Assembly (NCBI RefSeq): GCF_002846335.1 | Contig: NZ_PJMQ01000001.1 | Coordinates: forward strand, 4,340,001-4,404,000 | Direction: 5' to 3' | Length of the DNA: 64,000 nt | DNA from: Janthinobacterium sp. 61 | GTDB taxonomy: Bacteria; Pseudomonadota; Gammaproteobacteria; Burkholderiales; Burkholderiaceae_D | Shown: in pieces, positions 7,969 through 17,167 of the stretch | Position numbering within the stretch: position 1 is the first letter of the stretch | How the letters are laid out: each line of letters opens with the position of its first letter | Notes under the pieces: generated by a model | What the model was told of the DNA's origin: nothing | Seen by the model: only the letters and a program-made list of their open reading frames with translations | Database searches by the model: none | Made by a program: the position numbers and the translations under genes

Positions 7969-9102
7969 ATGATTCAGTTTTTATTGCGCACGGTACTCGC
8001 CTGTTACTTGCTAAGCATCACCGCCATCGGTACCGCCGCAACCGCAGACCAGGACGACAATGGCATCCGGGAAACCGTGCGCTTGTATCTGCATGGCACC
8101 AGCTTCAACGTACAGGACGAGATCAACCAGGCCTTCCATGCAACTTCCCGCCTTTACCTCGACGGCAAAAACGATGCGGAATGGGAGTTGAGCGGTCAGG
8201 AATACGCCAAACTCTTTTCCCAAGGGAAAATAGGGCAATTCAATGGACGCCACGGGCGACTGATCAAGGTGGATGTGAGCGGCAGGGTGGCCACCGCCAA
8301 GGCCGAGATCCACATTCCCCAGCAAGGGGTACGCTATGTGGATGTATTCCTGCTGAAAAAGATCGCCGGCAACTGGAAAATCATCAGCAAGTCGGCCCAT
8401 CGCGAACCAGCGGCCCCGCGCCAGGCACGCAAGGTGCTGCTGGTCGTGTCGAATGTCCATCAATATCCGGGCACAAAAATTAATGCAGGCAATAATTTCC
8501 CCGAGCTGGCCTATACCTATGATGCCTTTCGCAAAGCTGGGTACGCGGTCGACTTCGTCAGTCCCGAGGGTGGCGCCATTCCGCTGGAAATGATCGTCAC
8601 GTCGGATGAGTTATTAAAAAGGCATCTTTATGACAGTGATTTCATGTGGGCACTGGCCCATACCAAGCCTGTCTCCGAGGTCAGGGCAGACGAGTATGCG
8701 GGCATGGCGTTCGTCGGCGGCGGCGCGGCCATCGTCGGCATCCCGGAAAACAAGCCGCTCCAGGACATCGCCTTGCGTATTTACGAACAACAAGGCGGGG
8801 TGATCGCGGCAATCTGCCATGGCACCGAGGGCATCAAGAACCTGAAGCTCAGTGACGGTACTTTCCTGATCCAGGGCAAGGTGCTCACCTCCTTCCCCGA
8901 TGCGTATCTCAACAAGGAATCGCCGGTATACAAGGCCTATCCCTTTTCGGCAGAAGCCAGCATCAAGCGCCATGGCGGCATCTTCAGGCACGGCGCCAAC
9001 GGCAAGAGTCACGTCGAGGTCGATGGCCGGCTGGTGACAGGCATGAGCTGGGAGTCGTCCGTCGGCGTGGCGGAATCCATGATCCGCCTGTTCCAGCAGT
9101 AG
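7969..9102 (+). CDS. Exported NTF2-like (lumazine-binding type) + DJ-1/PfpI fusion protein
   Basis: 377 aa. An N-terminal signal peptide (MIQFLLRTVLACYLLSITAI, cleavage near GTAATA) is followed by a SnoaL/NTF2-like domain at about 32-145 (IRETVRLYLHGTSF; VDVFLLKKIAGNWKIISK). Then comes a DJ-1/PfpI type-1 glutamine-amidotransferase-fold domain at about 152-375. The nucleophile elbow IAAICHGTEG places the conserved Cys at residue 283. Both domains are known separately, and fusions exist in proteobacteria. The function could be glyoxalase, chaperone or hydrolase-like; I cannot decide. It lies just downstream of the membrane AraC-type regulator. Codons resemble its neighbours. Confidence 0.8.
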   Translation: MIQFLLRTVLACYLLSITAIGTAATADQDDNGIRETVRLYLHGTSFNVQDEINQAFHATSRLYLDGKNDAEWELSGQEYAKLFSQGKIGQFNGRHGRLIKVDVSGRVATAKAEIHIPQQGVRYVDVFLLKKIAGNWKIISKSAHREPAAPRQARKVLLVVSNVHQYPGTKINAGNNFPELAYTYDAFRKAGYAVDFVSPEGGAIPLEMIVTSDELLKRHLYDSDFMWALAHTKPVSEVRADEYAGMAFVGGGAAIVGIPENKPLQDIALRIYEQQGGVIAAICHGTEGIKNLKLSDGTFLIQGKVLTSFPDAYLNKESPVYKAYPFSAEASIKRHGGIFRHGANGKSHVEVDGRLVTGMSWESSVGVAESMIRLFQQ

Positions 9103-9104
9103 AT

Positions 9105-9845
9105 TTATGGAGCGCGGCGCATTTCCGCGACAAAATCGTAATGATCGCTGCGGCAATACGAATGCGTCAGTTCCACCGCTTCGCCCGAATCCAGGTAGGC
9201 GATGCGCGTGATGAACAGCACGGCCTGGCCATCGGGGATGCCCAGCTGCTTGGCGAGTACGTCCGTCGCATTCATGGCACGGATGTGCTGCAAGGCGCGC
9301 ACGGGGGCCTTCTTGATACTGTTCAAGTATTCGTACAGCGAATCGCCCACGGCGCCCGGATCCGGCACCACGCTGAAGGGCAGCACGCTCACTTCATACG
9401 CCATCACCACGTCGTCGGCCAGGCGCAAGCGCTCCAGGCGCGCCACTTTCGTATTCTGCGCCAGGCCCAGGCTCAGCTGTTCATCGCTGCTGGCGATGAC
9501 GACTTCACGCTTGAGCCAGCGCGAGCCGGGACGATAGCCGCGCTGCTGCAGTTGCTCGGAAAAGCTCGACAGGTTCGATAACGGCTGCTCGATGCGCGGG
9601 GCAATATAGTTGCCCGAACCACGGCGGCGCACGACGAGGCCTTGCTCGACGAGCTGGTCGATGGCCTTGCGGGCAGTCACGCGCGATACGTCAAGCAGTT
9701 CGGACAGGGTACGTTCAGAGGGCAGGGCCTGGTCTACCTGGTAGCGGCCGTTGCGTACGTCATCGCTCAGCTTGCGGGCGATCTGCATATATAAAGGCGA
9801 ATTGTCATTTAAATCGACCTTGAGTTCTACGCTGGTCTGGCTCAT
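9105..9845 (-). CDS. GntR-family regulator, HutC/NagR-like (UTRA domain)
   Basis: 246 aa. The N-terminal winged HTH (PLYMQIARKLSDDVRNGRYQ, then SERTLSELLDVSRVTARKAI) is typical of GntR regulators. The effector half from about residue 85 (LSSFSEQLQQRGYRPGSRWL; IAYLDSGEAVELTHSYCRSD) is a UTRA domain. UTRA regulators of the NagR/DasR type sense GlcNAc-6-P or GlcN-6-P, which is the product line of the neighbouring murQ pathway. The link to that operon is inference from proximity. It converges on the DJ-1-like gene, separated by 2 nt, and diverges from the serine hydrolase gene. The protein ends in SDHYDFVAEMRRAP. Confidence 0.88.
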   Translation of the reverse strand: MSQTSVELKVDLNDNSPLYMQIARKLSDDVRNGRYQVDQALPSERTLSELLDVSRVTARKAIDQLVEQGLVVRRRGSGNYIAPRIEQPLSNLSSFSEQLQQRGYRPGSRWLKREVVIASSDEQLSLGLAQNTKVARLERLRLADDVVMAYEVSVLPFSVVPDPGAVGDSLYEYLNSIKKAPVRALQHIRAMNATDVLAKQLGIPDGQAVLFITRIAYLDSGEAVELTHSYCRSDHYDFVAEMRRAP

Positions 9846-10072
9846 ACAGTTCTCCTTGTCCTCCTAGTGTAATAGCGATGGCGCTTGCGCGTAGCCCGTC
9901 CACCCATGAATAAATGGAAAATGACCATAAATAACGGTTATACACTTAAAAAAACAATGTTTTACCGTAGGTATAGCTTTGCATTATAGATAAATAAGCA
10001 ATTTTCATTAGCGTAGCAAACCATCCCACCCTATGCTGGCAAGGCGTCCATCCACCATGACATAGGGAAAGC

Positions 10073-11419
10073 ATGATCAACAAAATGACGGGATTGCTGG
10101 GCTTGCTGCTGCTGGGTACGACCTGGACGGCGCTGGCCGCCCCGCTTGGCAACAGCACCAGCACGATGCGACAAGACGGGCAGCAGCGTGCGCTCGATGC
10201 AGCGCTGTCGGCCATCGTCGATGACCCGGCCCACCCGCTGGCCAGCCTGTCCGTGCTGGCCATTCGCCACGGCAAGGTATCGTATCAGCAACAATTTGGC
10301 TACCGGCACATCGGCGCTACGCCAGCGGACAGCTTGCCCGTGACGCCGGCCACCCTGTTTCGCATCGCCTCCGTATCGAAGATGATGACCGCGCTGGGCC
10401 TGATGCGGCTGGTCGAGCAGGGCAAGCTGAGCCTGGACCAGGACGTGGGCATCTATTTGGGCTTTTCCCTTCGCAACCCGCATTTCCCCCAGCAAGCCGT
10501 GACCCTGCGCAGCTTGCTCAGCCACACGTCCTCGCTGCGCGACGCAGGCGGCTACTCATGGGGCCCCGAACGCAGGCTGCGTGACGTGTTTACGGCTGGC
10601 AACGACAGCATGTGGGACAAGCACACCGCGCCGTGCCGCTATTTTACGTATGCCAACTTGAACTGGGGCGTGATCGGCACCGTGATGGAAAAAGTCACGG
10701 GTGAACGCTTCGACCTGCTGATGCGGCGGCTGCTGCTCGATCCACTCGATGTGCGCGGCGGTTACTATCCGGCGGCATTTTCCACGGACGAGGTGGAGAA
10801 TACGGCCACGCTGTACCGCAAGCGCACGCTGGAGACGGAAATATGGCAACCGCAAGGGCCGTGGATCGCCCAGGCCGATGATTTTTACAAGCGCCCACCT
10901 GCCGGCCTGGCCAACTATGTCATAGGCAGCAACGCCACCGTCTTCAGTCCCACGGGCGGCTTGCGCATCTCCGCTGCGGGACTGGGCACCGTCATGCAGA
11001 TGCTGCTCGACGGTGGCCGCCATCAAGGCAAGCAACTGCTGCAGCCGACCAGCCTCGCGCTGATGTTTGGCCGCCAATGGCAGCTGGCGCCCGATGGCGA
11101 CAATGGCAGCAATGGCGACAGCGAGCGGGGCCTGTACCGCGCCTGGGGCCTGGGCAACCAGCAATTCGATGCGGTGGAGGGGCAGGGCAACGGCCTGGTC
11201 GAGGGCGCCAGTTTCTCCGCCGTGGGACATCTGGGTGAGGCGTACGGCCTCGTCTCCGCCTTCGTGCTTGATTTCAAGAACAACAACGGCATGGTGGTCC
11301 TGGTGGGTGGCACGGGCAGCGACCCGGAACGCTATCCGGGCACCTATTCCGCCATGGGGCGCAGCGAGGAATTGATACTCACCACCTTATACCGTGGTGC
11401 GATCGACAAGCATGAATGA
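10073..11419 (+). CDS. Exported beta-lactamase-family serine hydrolase (class C/AmpH/EstB type)
   Basis: 448 aa with a signal peptide ending near TALAAP. The SxxK motif is S100-V-S-K103 within FRIASVSKMMTALGL, and YAN in FTYANLNWGVIG supplies the Tyr of the YxN motif. A late GGTGSDPERYPG segment may be the KTG-like HxG region. Relatives include D-Ala-D-Ala carboxypeptidases/endopeptidases (AmpH), esterases and D-aminopeptidases. It sits 129 nt before dadA and next to a UTRA regulator, so a role in freeing D-amino acids from peptidoglycan peptides is plausible but unproven. Confidence 0.8.
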   Translation: MINKMTGLLGLLLLGTTWTALAAPLGNSTSTMRQDGQQRALDAALSAIVDDPAHPLASLSVLAIRHGKVSYQQQFGYRHIGATPADSLPVTPATLFRIASVSKMMTALGLMRLVEQGKLSLDQDVGIYLGFSLRNPHFPQQAVTLRSLLSHTSSLRDAGGYSWGPERRLRDVFTAGNDSMWDKHTAPCRYFTYANLNWGVIGTVMEKVTGERFDLLMRRLLLDPLDVRGGYYPAAFSTDEVENTATLYRKRTLETEIWQPQGPWIAQADDFYKRPPAGLANYVIGSNATVFSPTGGLRISAAGLGTVMQMLLDGGRHQGKQLLQPTSLALMFGRQWQLAPDGDNGSNGDSERGLYRAWGLGNQQFDAVEGQGNGLVEGASFSAVGHLGEAYGLVSAFVLDFKNNNGMVVLVGGTGSDPERYPGTYSAMGRSEELILTTLYRGAIDKHE

Positions 11420-11548
11420 TCTCACTGAAACAGTGCATTCCTGAAAGTTATGGCTGCACCATGATGTTTCATTGGCTCCCTGAACGGCCAGCCTCTAAGC
11501 TCTTCCCGAATGCTCCCGCACCATGGGAGCGCAACGCAGCGAGGCAAC

Positions 11549-12796
11549 ATGCAGCAACAAGTCATCATCATCGGCGGCGGCGTCGTCGGTCTGACATCGG
11601 CCTGGTGGCTGGCCGAGGCCGGCTACAAGGTCACTGTATTGGAACGCAATGAACAAGTGGCCATTGCCGCCAGCTACCGCAATGGCGGCCAGCTCAGCTA
11701 TCGCTATGTGGCGCCCCTGGCCGACGCGGGCGTGCCCTTCAAAGCCCTGCAATGGCTGCTGCAGAAAGATGGTCCGCTGCGCTTCCGTCCCGAGGCCGAC
11801 TGGCGCCAATGGCGCTGGATGGCCAGTTTCTTGCGCAATTGCAACGGCGCCAGCAATGCCCGCACGACGGCCAAGCTGCTGCAACTGGGAGAATTAAGCC
11901 GCACCGGCATGGCGCAGCTGGAATTGACGGTCCCGCCGGAAGCGTATGCCTGGCGCGATGCGGGCAAGCTCATCGTCTACCGTTCGCCCGCCATCTTCCA
12001 GCGGGCCGTGGCCCGGCCCGAATCGGAAGAGGCGCGCATTGTCTTGTCTCCCGCAGAAGCGGTACAGCGCGAACCGGCGCTGGCCGCCCTGCAGGGTGCC
12101 CTGGCGGGCGGCATCTTTACCGAAGGTGAAGCGGTGGCCGATTGCCACGCCTTTTGCCTGGCGCTGGAAGCGCGCTTGCTGCAGCACCCGAATTGTTCAC
12201 TGCTATTAAAAGGCGAGGCGCGCCGCCTCGTCACGCACAAGGGCAAGATCACGGGTATCGACACCAGCCTGGGCCTGTTGCAGGCAGACCACTATGTGCT
12301 GGCGGCCGGCATCCAAAGCCGCGACCTGGCTGCCACGGCGGGCATTTACCTGCCCCTGTATCCGCTGAAAGGCTACAGCCTGACGGCCCCCATCCGTGCG
12401 CAAGACCAGGCGCCCGAGATCAGCATCACGGATTTCGAGCGCAAGGTGCTGTATGCGCGCATCGGTGGCGACCTGCGCGTGGCCGCCATGGTCGACATGG
12501 TGGGCGCCGACAACAGCATAGACTGGGGCCGCATCGCCGGCCTGACGCGCCTGGCGCGCGAAGCCATGCCGCACGGCGCCGATTACGAGCAGGCCACAGC
12601 CTGGGCCGGCCTGCGCCCTGCCACGCCGAACAGCGCACCGCTGGTGGGAGCCAGCAAATATGCGAACTTGTGGCTGAATGTGGGCCATGGCCCGCTGGGC
12701 TTTACCTTTGCCGCCGGCACGGCGCGCATCCTCGCCGATCTCATGGCCGGCAAGGCGCCACCGTTCGCGCTGGACTTCCTCAGCCCGAAAAAATAG
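11549..12796 (+). CDS. dadA: D-amino acid dehydrogenase small subunit-like FAD oxidoreductase
   Basis: 415 aa from the ATG at 11549, preceded by GAGG; an upstream in-frame ATG lacks both a ribosome site and family similarity. The Rossmann dinucleotide motif IIIGGGVVGLTSAWWLAEAG is at the N-terminus. FERKVLYARIGGDLRVAAMV and the C-terminal GLRPATPNSAPLVGASKYAN / NVGHGPLGFTFAAGTARIL are typical of DadA proteins. It oxidises D-alanine and other D-amino acids to 2-oxo acids at the membrane, feeding electrons to the respiratory chain. A perfect 6-bp hairpin (GCTCCC...GGGAGC, 11512-11530) sits just upstream of the ribosome site. Confidence 0.88.
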   Translation: MQQQVIIIGGGVVGLTSAWWLAEAGYKVTVLERNEQVAIAASYRNGGQLSYRYVAPLADAGVPFKALQWLLQKDGPLRFRPEADWRQWRWMASFLRNCNGASNARTTAKLLQLGELSRTGMAQLELTVPPEAYAWRDAGKLIVYRSPAIFQRAVARPESEEARIVLSPAEAVQREPALAALQGALAGGIFTEGEAVADCHAFCLALEARLLQHPNCSLLLKGEARRLVTHKGKITGIDTSLGLLQADHYVLAAGIQSRDLAATAGIYLPLYPLKGYSLTAPIRAQDQAPEISITDFERKVLYARIGGDLRVAAMVDMVGADNSIDWGRIAGLTRLAREAMPHGADYEQATAWAGLRPATPNSAPLVGASKYANLWLNVGHGPLGFTFAAGTARILADLMAGKAPPFALDFLSPKK

Positions 12797-12888
12797 CAGG
12801 CCAAGACGGCGCGCACGCGCCGCTGCCGATATGGCGGATAATTGCGGAACTTTCCTGATCCCTCTTTTCTGTTCCTTATTGCCAGCGC

Positions 12889-13332
12889 ATGCCCACACCC
12901 TCGACATCTGCCGCCTGCCCCTGTGGCGGCGCCTCCTACGCCAGTTGCTGCGGCCCGTATATCGCGGGCGACGCCTTGCCGCCCACGGCCGAAGCCCTGA
13001 TGCGCTCGCGCTACACGGCGTTTACCTTGCGCAATGAGCCATACCTGCGCGCCACCTGGCATGCCAGCACCCGCCCTGCCGACGCTTTATTTGCCGACGA
13101 AGAAAAAGTCCACTGGCTGGGACTTGAGGTAAAATCTGCTTTACGTTTACGTCAACGTAAAGCAGAATCAGCAGATCAAGCCGAAGAGATACACCGCGAC
13201 AGCGTGGAATTCGTGGCCCGCTACAAGGTCAATGGCCGCGCGCACCGCCTGCATGAAGTGAGCCGCTTCGTGCGCGAAGCTGGTGACGGTGGCATGCGCT
13301 GGTTTTATCTCGACGGCAGTTTTCCCGAATAG
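12889..13332 (+). CDS. ychJ: YchJ-family (UPF0225) protein with in-frame palindrome insertion
   Basis: 147 aa. The N-terminal SEC-C-like zinc motif reads CPCGGASYASCCGPYIAGDA. LMRSRYTAFTLRNEPYL and WLGLEV / VEFVARYKVNGRAHRLHEVS follow, all hallmarks of YchJ. Compared with E. coli YchJ (recalled, not searched), the stretch between WLGL and FVAR is about 11 residues longer. It is coded by a 32-nt perfect hairpin region (13135-13166). The C-terminal second SEC-C motif of the E. coli protein is absent, as in many betaproteobacterial forms. The biochemical role is not established. Confidence 0.85.
   Translation: MPTPSTSAACPCGGASYASCCGPYIAGDALPPTAEALMRSRYTAFTLRNEPYLRATWHASTRPADALFADEEKVHWLGLEVKSALRLRQRKAESADQAEEIHRDSVEFVARYKVNGRAHRLHEVSRFVREAGDGGMRWFYLDGSFPE
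13135..13166. repeat. 13-bp perfect inverted repeat inside ychJ
   Basis: Left arm TCTGCTTTACGTT (13135-13147), loop TACGTC (13148-13153), right arm AACGTAAAGCAGA (13154-13166). All 13 pairs match. It lies in frame in ychJ and encodes roughly SALRLRQRKAE, residues without a counterpart in the E. coli protein. I found no second copy by eye in this window. Confidence 0.85.
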
Positions 13333-13372
13333 CGCGACCCGAGAGACCGGGCGATCATAAAAAGGAACCGCA

Positions 13373-14995
13373 ATGCCGCACATCGAAAGCAAACTCAATC
13401 CCCGCAGTGAAGATTTCAAGGCTAATGCCGCGGCCATGCAAGCCATCGTCGACGATTTACGCGACAAGGTCGAGAAAATCGCGGCCGGTGGCGGCGAGGC
13501 GGCGGCCGCCAAGCATCTGGCGCGCGGAAAACTGCTGCCGCGCGACCGCGTGCAGATGCTGCTCGATCCCGGCACGCCCTTCCTCGAGTTTTCCCAGATG
13601 GCCGCCTACGCCATGTACCAGGACGCCAAAGGCGTCGATGCGGCGCCTTCCGCCGGCATCATCACTGGCATTGGCCGCGTCTCGGGCCAGGAATGCGTCA
13701 TCGTCTGCAACGACGCCACCGTCAAGGGCGGCACCTACTACCCGATGACGGTGAAAAAGCATTTGCGCGCCCAGGAAATCGCCGACCAGAATAACCTGCC
13801 TTGCATCTACCTGGTCGACTCGGGCGGCGCCAACCTGCCGAACCAGGACGACGTCTTCCCTGACCGCGACCATTTCGGCCGCATCTTCTACAACCAGGCG
13901 AACCTGTCGGCCAAGGGGATTCCGCAAATCGCCGTGGTGATGGGTTCTTGCACTGCTGGCGGCGCCTATGTGCCGGCCATGAGCGACGAATCGATCATCG
14001 TCAAGGAGCAGGGCACGATTTTCCTCGGCGGCCCGCCGCTGGTCAAAGCGGCCACCGGTGAAGTGGTGACGGCCGAAGACCTGGGCGGCGGCGACGTGCA
14101 CACGCGCTTGTCCGGCGTGGTCGACCACCTGGCGCAAAACGATTTGCACGCGCTGTCGCTGGCGCGCACCATCGTCTCGAACCTGAACCGCACGAAGCCG
14201 CAGCAGATGGCGCTACGCGAGTCCGTCGAGCCGAAATACCCGACGCAGGAACTGTATGGCGTGATCCCCGTCGACACACGCAAGCCCTTCGATGTACGCG
14301 AAGTGATCGCGCGCATCGTCGACGGCAGCGATTTCGACGAATTCAAGGCGCGCTACGGCACCACCCTGATCTGCGGCTTTGCGCATATCTATGGCGTCAA
14401 GGTGGGCATCATCGCCAATAACGGCATCTTGTTCTCCGAATCGGCGCTGAAAGGCACGCATTTCATCGAATTGTGCTGCCAGCGCAAGATCCCGCTCGTC
14501 TTCCTGCAAAACATCACCGGCTTCATGGTAGGCCGCAAGTACGAAAACGAGGGCATCGCCCGCAATGGCGCCAAGATGGTGACCGCTGTGGCCACGGCCG
14601 CCGTGCCGAAATTCACTGTGATCATCGGCGGCAGCTTCGGCGCCGGAAATTACGGCATGTGCGGCCGCGCGTTTTCTCCCCGTTTCATGTGGATGTGGCC
14701 CAACGCGCGCATTTCCGTCATGGGCGGCGACCAGGCGGCTTCCGTGCTGGCGACCGTCAAGCGCGACGGCATCGAGGGCAAGGGCGGCGAATGGAGCGCG
14801 GACGAGGAAGCCGCCTTCAAGCAGCCGATCAAGGATCAATATGAACACCAGGGCCACCCCTACTATGCCACCGCGCGCCTGTGGGACGATGGCGTGATCG
14901 ACCCGGCCGATACCCGCATGGTGCTGGGCCTGGGCCTGTCGGCTGCGCTCAACGCCGACATCCCGGACACGAAGTTCGGCGTGTTTCGTATGTAA
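13373..14995 (+). CDS. liuB: Methylcrotonyl-CoA carboxylase, carboxyltransferase (beta) subunit
   Basis: 540 aa, full length, with AAAGGA ahead of the ATG. It transfers the carboxyl group from carboxybiotin to 3-methylcrotonyl-CoA in leucine/isovalerate breakdown. Acyl-CoA carboxyltransferase motifs are visible: [58 protein letters not shown] and, in the C-half, [28 protein letters not shown] and the FSPRF ending favour MCC or geranyl-CoA carboxylase over propionyl-CoA carboxylase. The adjoining liuC, liuD and liuE genes point to MCC. It opens the catabolic run with liuC 22 nt downstream. Confidence 0.94.
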   Translation: MPHIESKLNPRSEDFKANAAAMQAIVDDLRDKVEKIAAGGGEAAAAKHLARGKLLPRDRVQMLLDPGTPFLEFSQMAAYAMYQDAKGVDAAPSAGIITGIGRVSGQECVIVCNDATVKGGTYYPMTVKKHLRAQEIADQNNLPCIYLVDSGGANLPNQDDVFPDRDHFGRIFYNQANLSAKGIPQIAVVMGSCTAGGAYVPAMSDESIIVKEQGTIFLGGPPLVKAATGEVVTAEDLGGGDVHTRLSGVVDHLAQNDLHALSLARTIVSNLNRTKPQQMALRESVEPKYPTQELYGVIPVDTRKPFDVREVIARIVDGSDFDEFKARYGTTLICGFAHIYGVKVGIIANNGILFSESALKGTHFIELCCQRKIPLVFLQNITGFMVGRKYENEGIARNGAKMVTAVATAAVPKFTVIIGGSFGAGNYGMCGRAFSPRFMWMWPNARISVMGGDQAASVLATVKRDGIEGKGGEWSADEEAAFKQPIKDQYEHQGHPYYATARLWDDGVIDPADTRMVLGLGLSAALNADIPDTKFGVFRM

Positions 14996-15017
14996 CCGGC
15001 ATGTCAGGGAGAAGAGC

Positions 15018-15806
15018 ATGGAATTTGAAACCTTAAAACTGGTCATCGAGGGCAATGTCGCCACCGTGACCCTGAACCGACCCGACGTGCGCAATGCCTT
15101 CAACGAGACGACGATCGCCGAACTGACGCGCGCCTTCGAAGGCCTGGGGCGCAGCGACATGGTGCGCGCCATCGTGCTGGCGGCCAATGGCGCGGCCTTT
15201 TGCGCCGGTGCGGACCTGAACTGGATGAAGAAGATGGCCGGCTACACGCATGCCGAAAACCAGGCCGACGCGCTGCAGCTGGCGCAGATGCTGCGCACGA
15301 TTTACCTGTGTCCCAAGCCCGTCGTGGCGAAGATCCAGGGCGACTGTTATGCGGGCGGCATGGGCCTGGTCGCCGCATGCGATATCATTCTGGTTGCGGA
15401 AGACGTGCATTTCTGCCTGAGCGAAGTGCGGCTGGGACTGATCCCGGCCACTATTTCACCGTATGTCATCAAGGCCATGGGCGAAAACGCGGCACGCCGC
15501 TATTTCCTGACCGCGGAGCGATTCTCTGCGCAGGAAGCGCTGCGCATCGGCTTTGCCCACGAGGTAGTCGCTGGCGACGCGCTGGACGCGAGAACAGCCG
15601 AGGTGCTCAAAGCGCTGACGGGCAACAGCCCGCACGCCGTGGCGCAAGCGAAAACGCTGGTGCGCGAGATCGTTGGCCAGCCGGTCGATGACGCACTGCT
15701 GGCGGACACCGCCGAGCGCATCGCGCAGATCCGCGCCTCGGAGCAGGGACGCGAAGGCGTGCAATCGTTCCTCGACAAGCGCAAGCCGAGTTGGCTCATG
15801 GGCTAG
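15018..15806 (+). CDS. liuC: 3-methylglutaconyl-CoA hydratase (enoyl-CoA hydratase family)
   Basis: 262 aa crotonase-fold protein. The oxyanion-hole segments FCAGADLNWMKKMAG and GDCYAGGMGLVAACDIILVA and the acid/base region CLSEVRLGLIPATISPYVI are present. In the liu pathway it hydrates 3-methylglutaconyl-CoA to HMG-CoA. Position between liuB and the rest of the pathway supports this over a generic enoyl-CoA hydratase. It ends 31 nt before the bioA start, so the biotin genes are probably read from the same transcript. Confidence 0.9.
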   Translation: MEFETLKLVIEGNVATVTLNRPDVRNAFNETTIAELTRAFEGLGRSDMVRAIVLAANGAAFCAGADLNWMKKMAGYTHAENQADALQLAQMLRTIYLCPKPVVAKIQGDCYAGGMGLVAACDIILVAEDVHFCLSEVRLGLIPATISPYVIKAMGENAARRYFLTAERFSAQEALRIGFAHEVVAGDALDARTAEVLKALTGNSPHAVAQAKTLVREIVGQPVDDALLADTAERIAQIRASEQGREGVQSFLDKRKPSWLMG

Positions 15807-15837
15807 CGCATGGACTAAGAAAATCATTGGAGCAGTT

Positions 15838-17166
15838 TTGAAAGCAGAAAAACAATCGGGCTGGGTCGAACGCAGTCTGCGCAGCGTGTGGCATCCGTGC
15901 ACGCAAATGCAGCATCACGAGACGGTTCCGCTCATCCCCGTCAGCCACGGCCGCGGCGCCTGGCTGTATGACCACGAAGGCCGACGCTACCTGGATGCCA
16001 TCAGCTCCTGGTGGGTGAACCTGTTCGGCCATGCGAACCCGCGCATCAATGCGGAACTGAAGGATCAGCTGGACCGCCTGGAGCACGCAATGCTGGCCGG
16101 TTTTACGCATGAACCGGTGGTCGAACTGTCGGAAAAGCTGTCGGCATTGACCAACGGCGTGCTCGGTCACAGTTTTTACGCGTCCGACGGCGCCTCGGCC
16201 GTGGAAATCGCCCTGAAAATGAGCTTTCACGCGTGGCGCAACAGCGGCAAAAGTGACAAACAGGAATTCGTCTGCCTGAAAGGCAGCTACCACGGCGAAA
16301 CCATCGGCGCGCTGGCCGTCACCGACGTCGCCCTGTTCAAGGATGCCTACGGCCCTCTGTTACGCGCCTCGCAGACGGTGATGTCGCCTGACTTCCGCCA
16401 GGCGGCAGAGGGAGAGTCCGCCGAGGATGTGGCGCACCGCGCCGCCGCCGACGTGGAACGACTGTTCCAGGAAAAAGCCGACAAGATCGCCGCCATCATC
16501 ATCGAACCGCTGGTGCAGTGCGCCACCGGCATGGCCATGCACGACCCGCTGTACCTGTCGCTGGTGCGCGCCCTGTGCGACCGCTACCAGGTGCATCTGA
16601 TCCTCGATGAAATTGCCGTCGGCTGCGGCCGCACGGGCACCTTCTTTGCCTGCGAACAGGCCGGCATCTGGCCCGACTTCGTCTGCCTGTCGAAAGGCAT
16701 CAGCGGCGGCTACCTGCCGCTATCGCTGGTGATGACGCGCGAAGATATCTATCAAGCCTTCTACAGCACCGATGTGCGTCGCGGCTTTTTGCATTCGCAC
16801 TCGTACACTGGCAACCCGCTGGCCTGCCGCGCGGCGCTGGCGACCCTGTCGATTTTCGAGGAAGACGATGTGCTGGTGGCCAACCGGGTGCGCGCCGAAA
16901 AAATCACGCGCGCCCTGGCGCCGCTGGCGCAGCATGAAAAAGCGCACAATTTCCGCCAGCAGGGCATGATCTGGGCCTTTGACGCCGTCGATGCGGCGCC
17001 CGATTTTTCGCGCCGCTTCTTCAGCACGGCGCTGGAACACGAACTGCTGATGCGCCCCATCGGCTCCACCGTCTACCTGATGCCGCCCTACATCCTCGAC
17101 GACGACGAGATCGCGGGCCTGGGCCAGCAAACCCTGGCCGTTTTCAATCATGTGATCGGGGCCTGA
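15838..17166 (+). CDS. bioA: Adenosylmethionine-8-amino-7-oxononanoate aminotransferase (TTG start)
   Basis: 442 aa from a TTG at 15838, preceded by TTGGAG. The frame is open further upstream, but that part overlaps the 3' end of liuC and is not BioA-like. Characteristic BioA segments: [13 protein letters not shown], the [16 protein letters not shown] block, [37 protein letters not shown] and the PLP-lysine segment [20 protein letters not shown]. It makes 7,8-diaminononanoate using SAM as amino donor. It is the first of four contiguous biotin genes; bioF follows after 1 nt. Confidence 0.94.
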   Translation: MKAEKQSGWVERSLRSVWHPCTQMQHHETVPLIPVSHGRGAWLYDHEGRRYLDAISSWWVNLFGHANPRINAELKDQLDRLEHAMLAGFTHEPVVELSEKLSALTNGVLGHSFYASDGASAVEIALKMSFHAWRNSGKSDKQEFVCLKGSYHGETIGALAVTDVALFKDAYGPLLRASQTVMSPDFRQAAEGESAEDVAHRAAADVERLFQEKADKIAAIIIEPLVQCATGMAMHDPLYLSLVRALCDRYQVHLILDEIAVGCGRTGTFFACEQAGIWPDFVCLSKGISGGYLPLSLVMTREDIYQAFYSTDVRRGFLHSHSYTGNPLACRAALATLSIFEEDDVLVANRVRAEKITRALAPLAQHEKAHNFRQQGMIWAFDAVDAAPDFSRRFFSTALEHELLMRPIGSTVYLMPPYILDDDEIAGLGQQTLAVFNHVIGA

Positions 17167-17167
17167 G

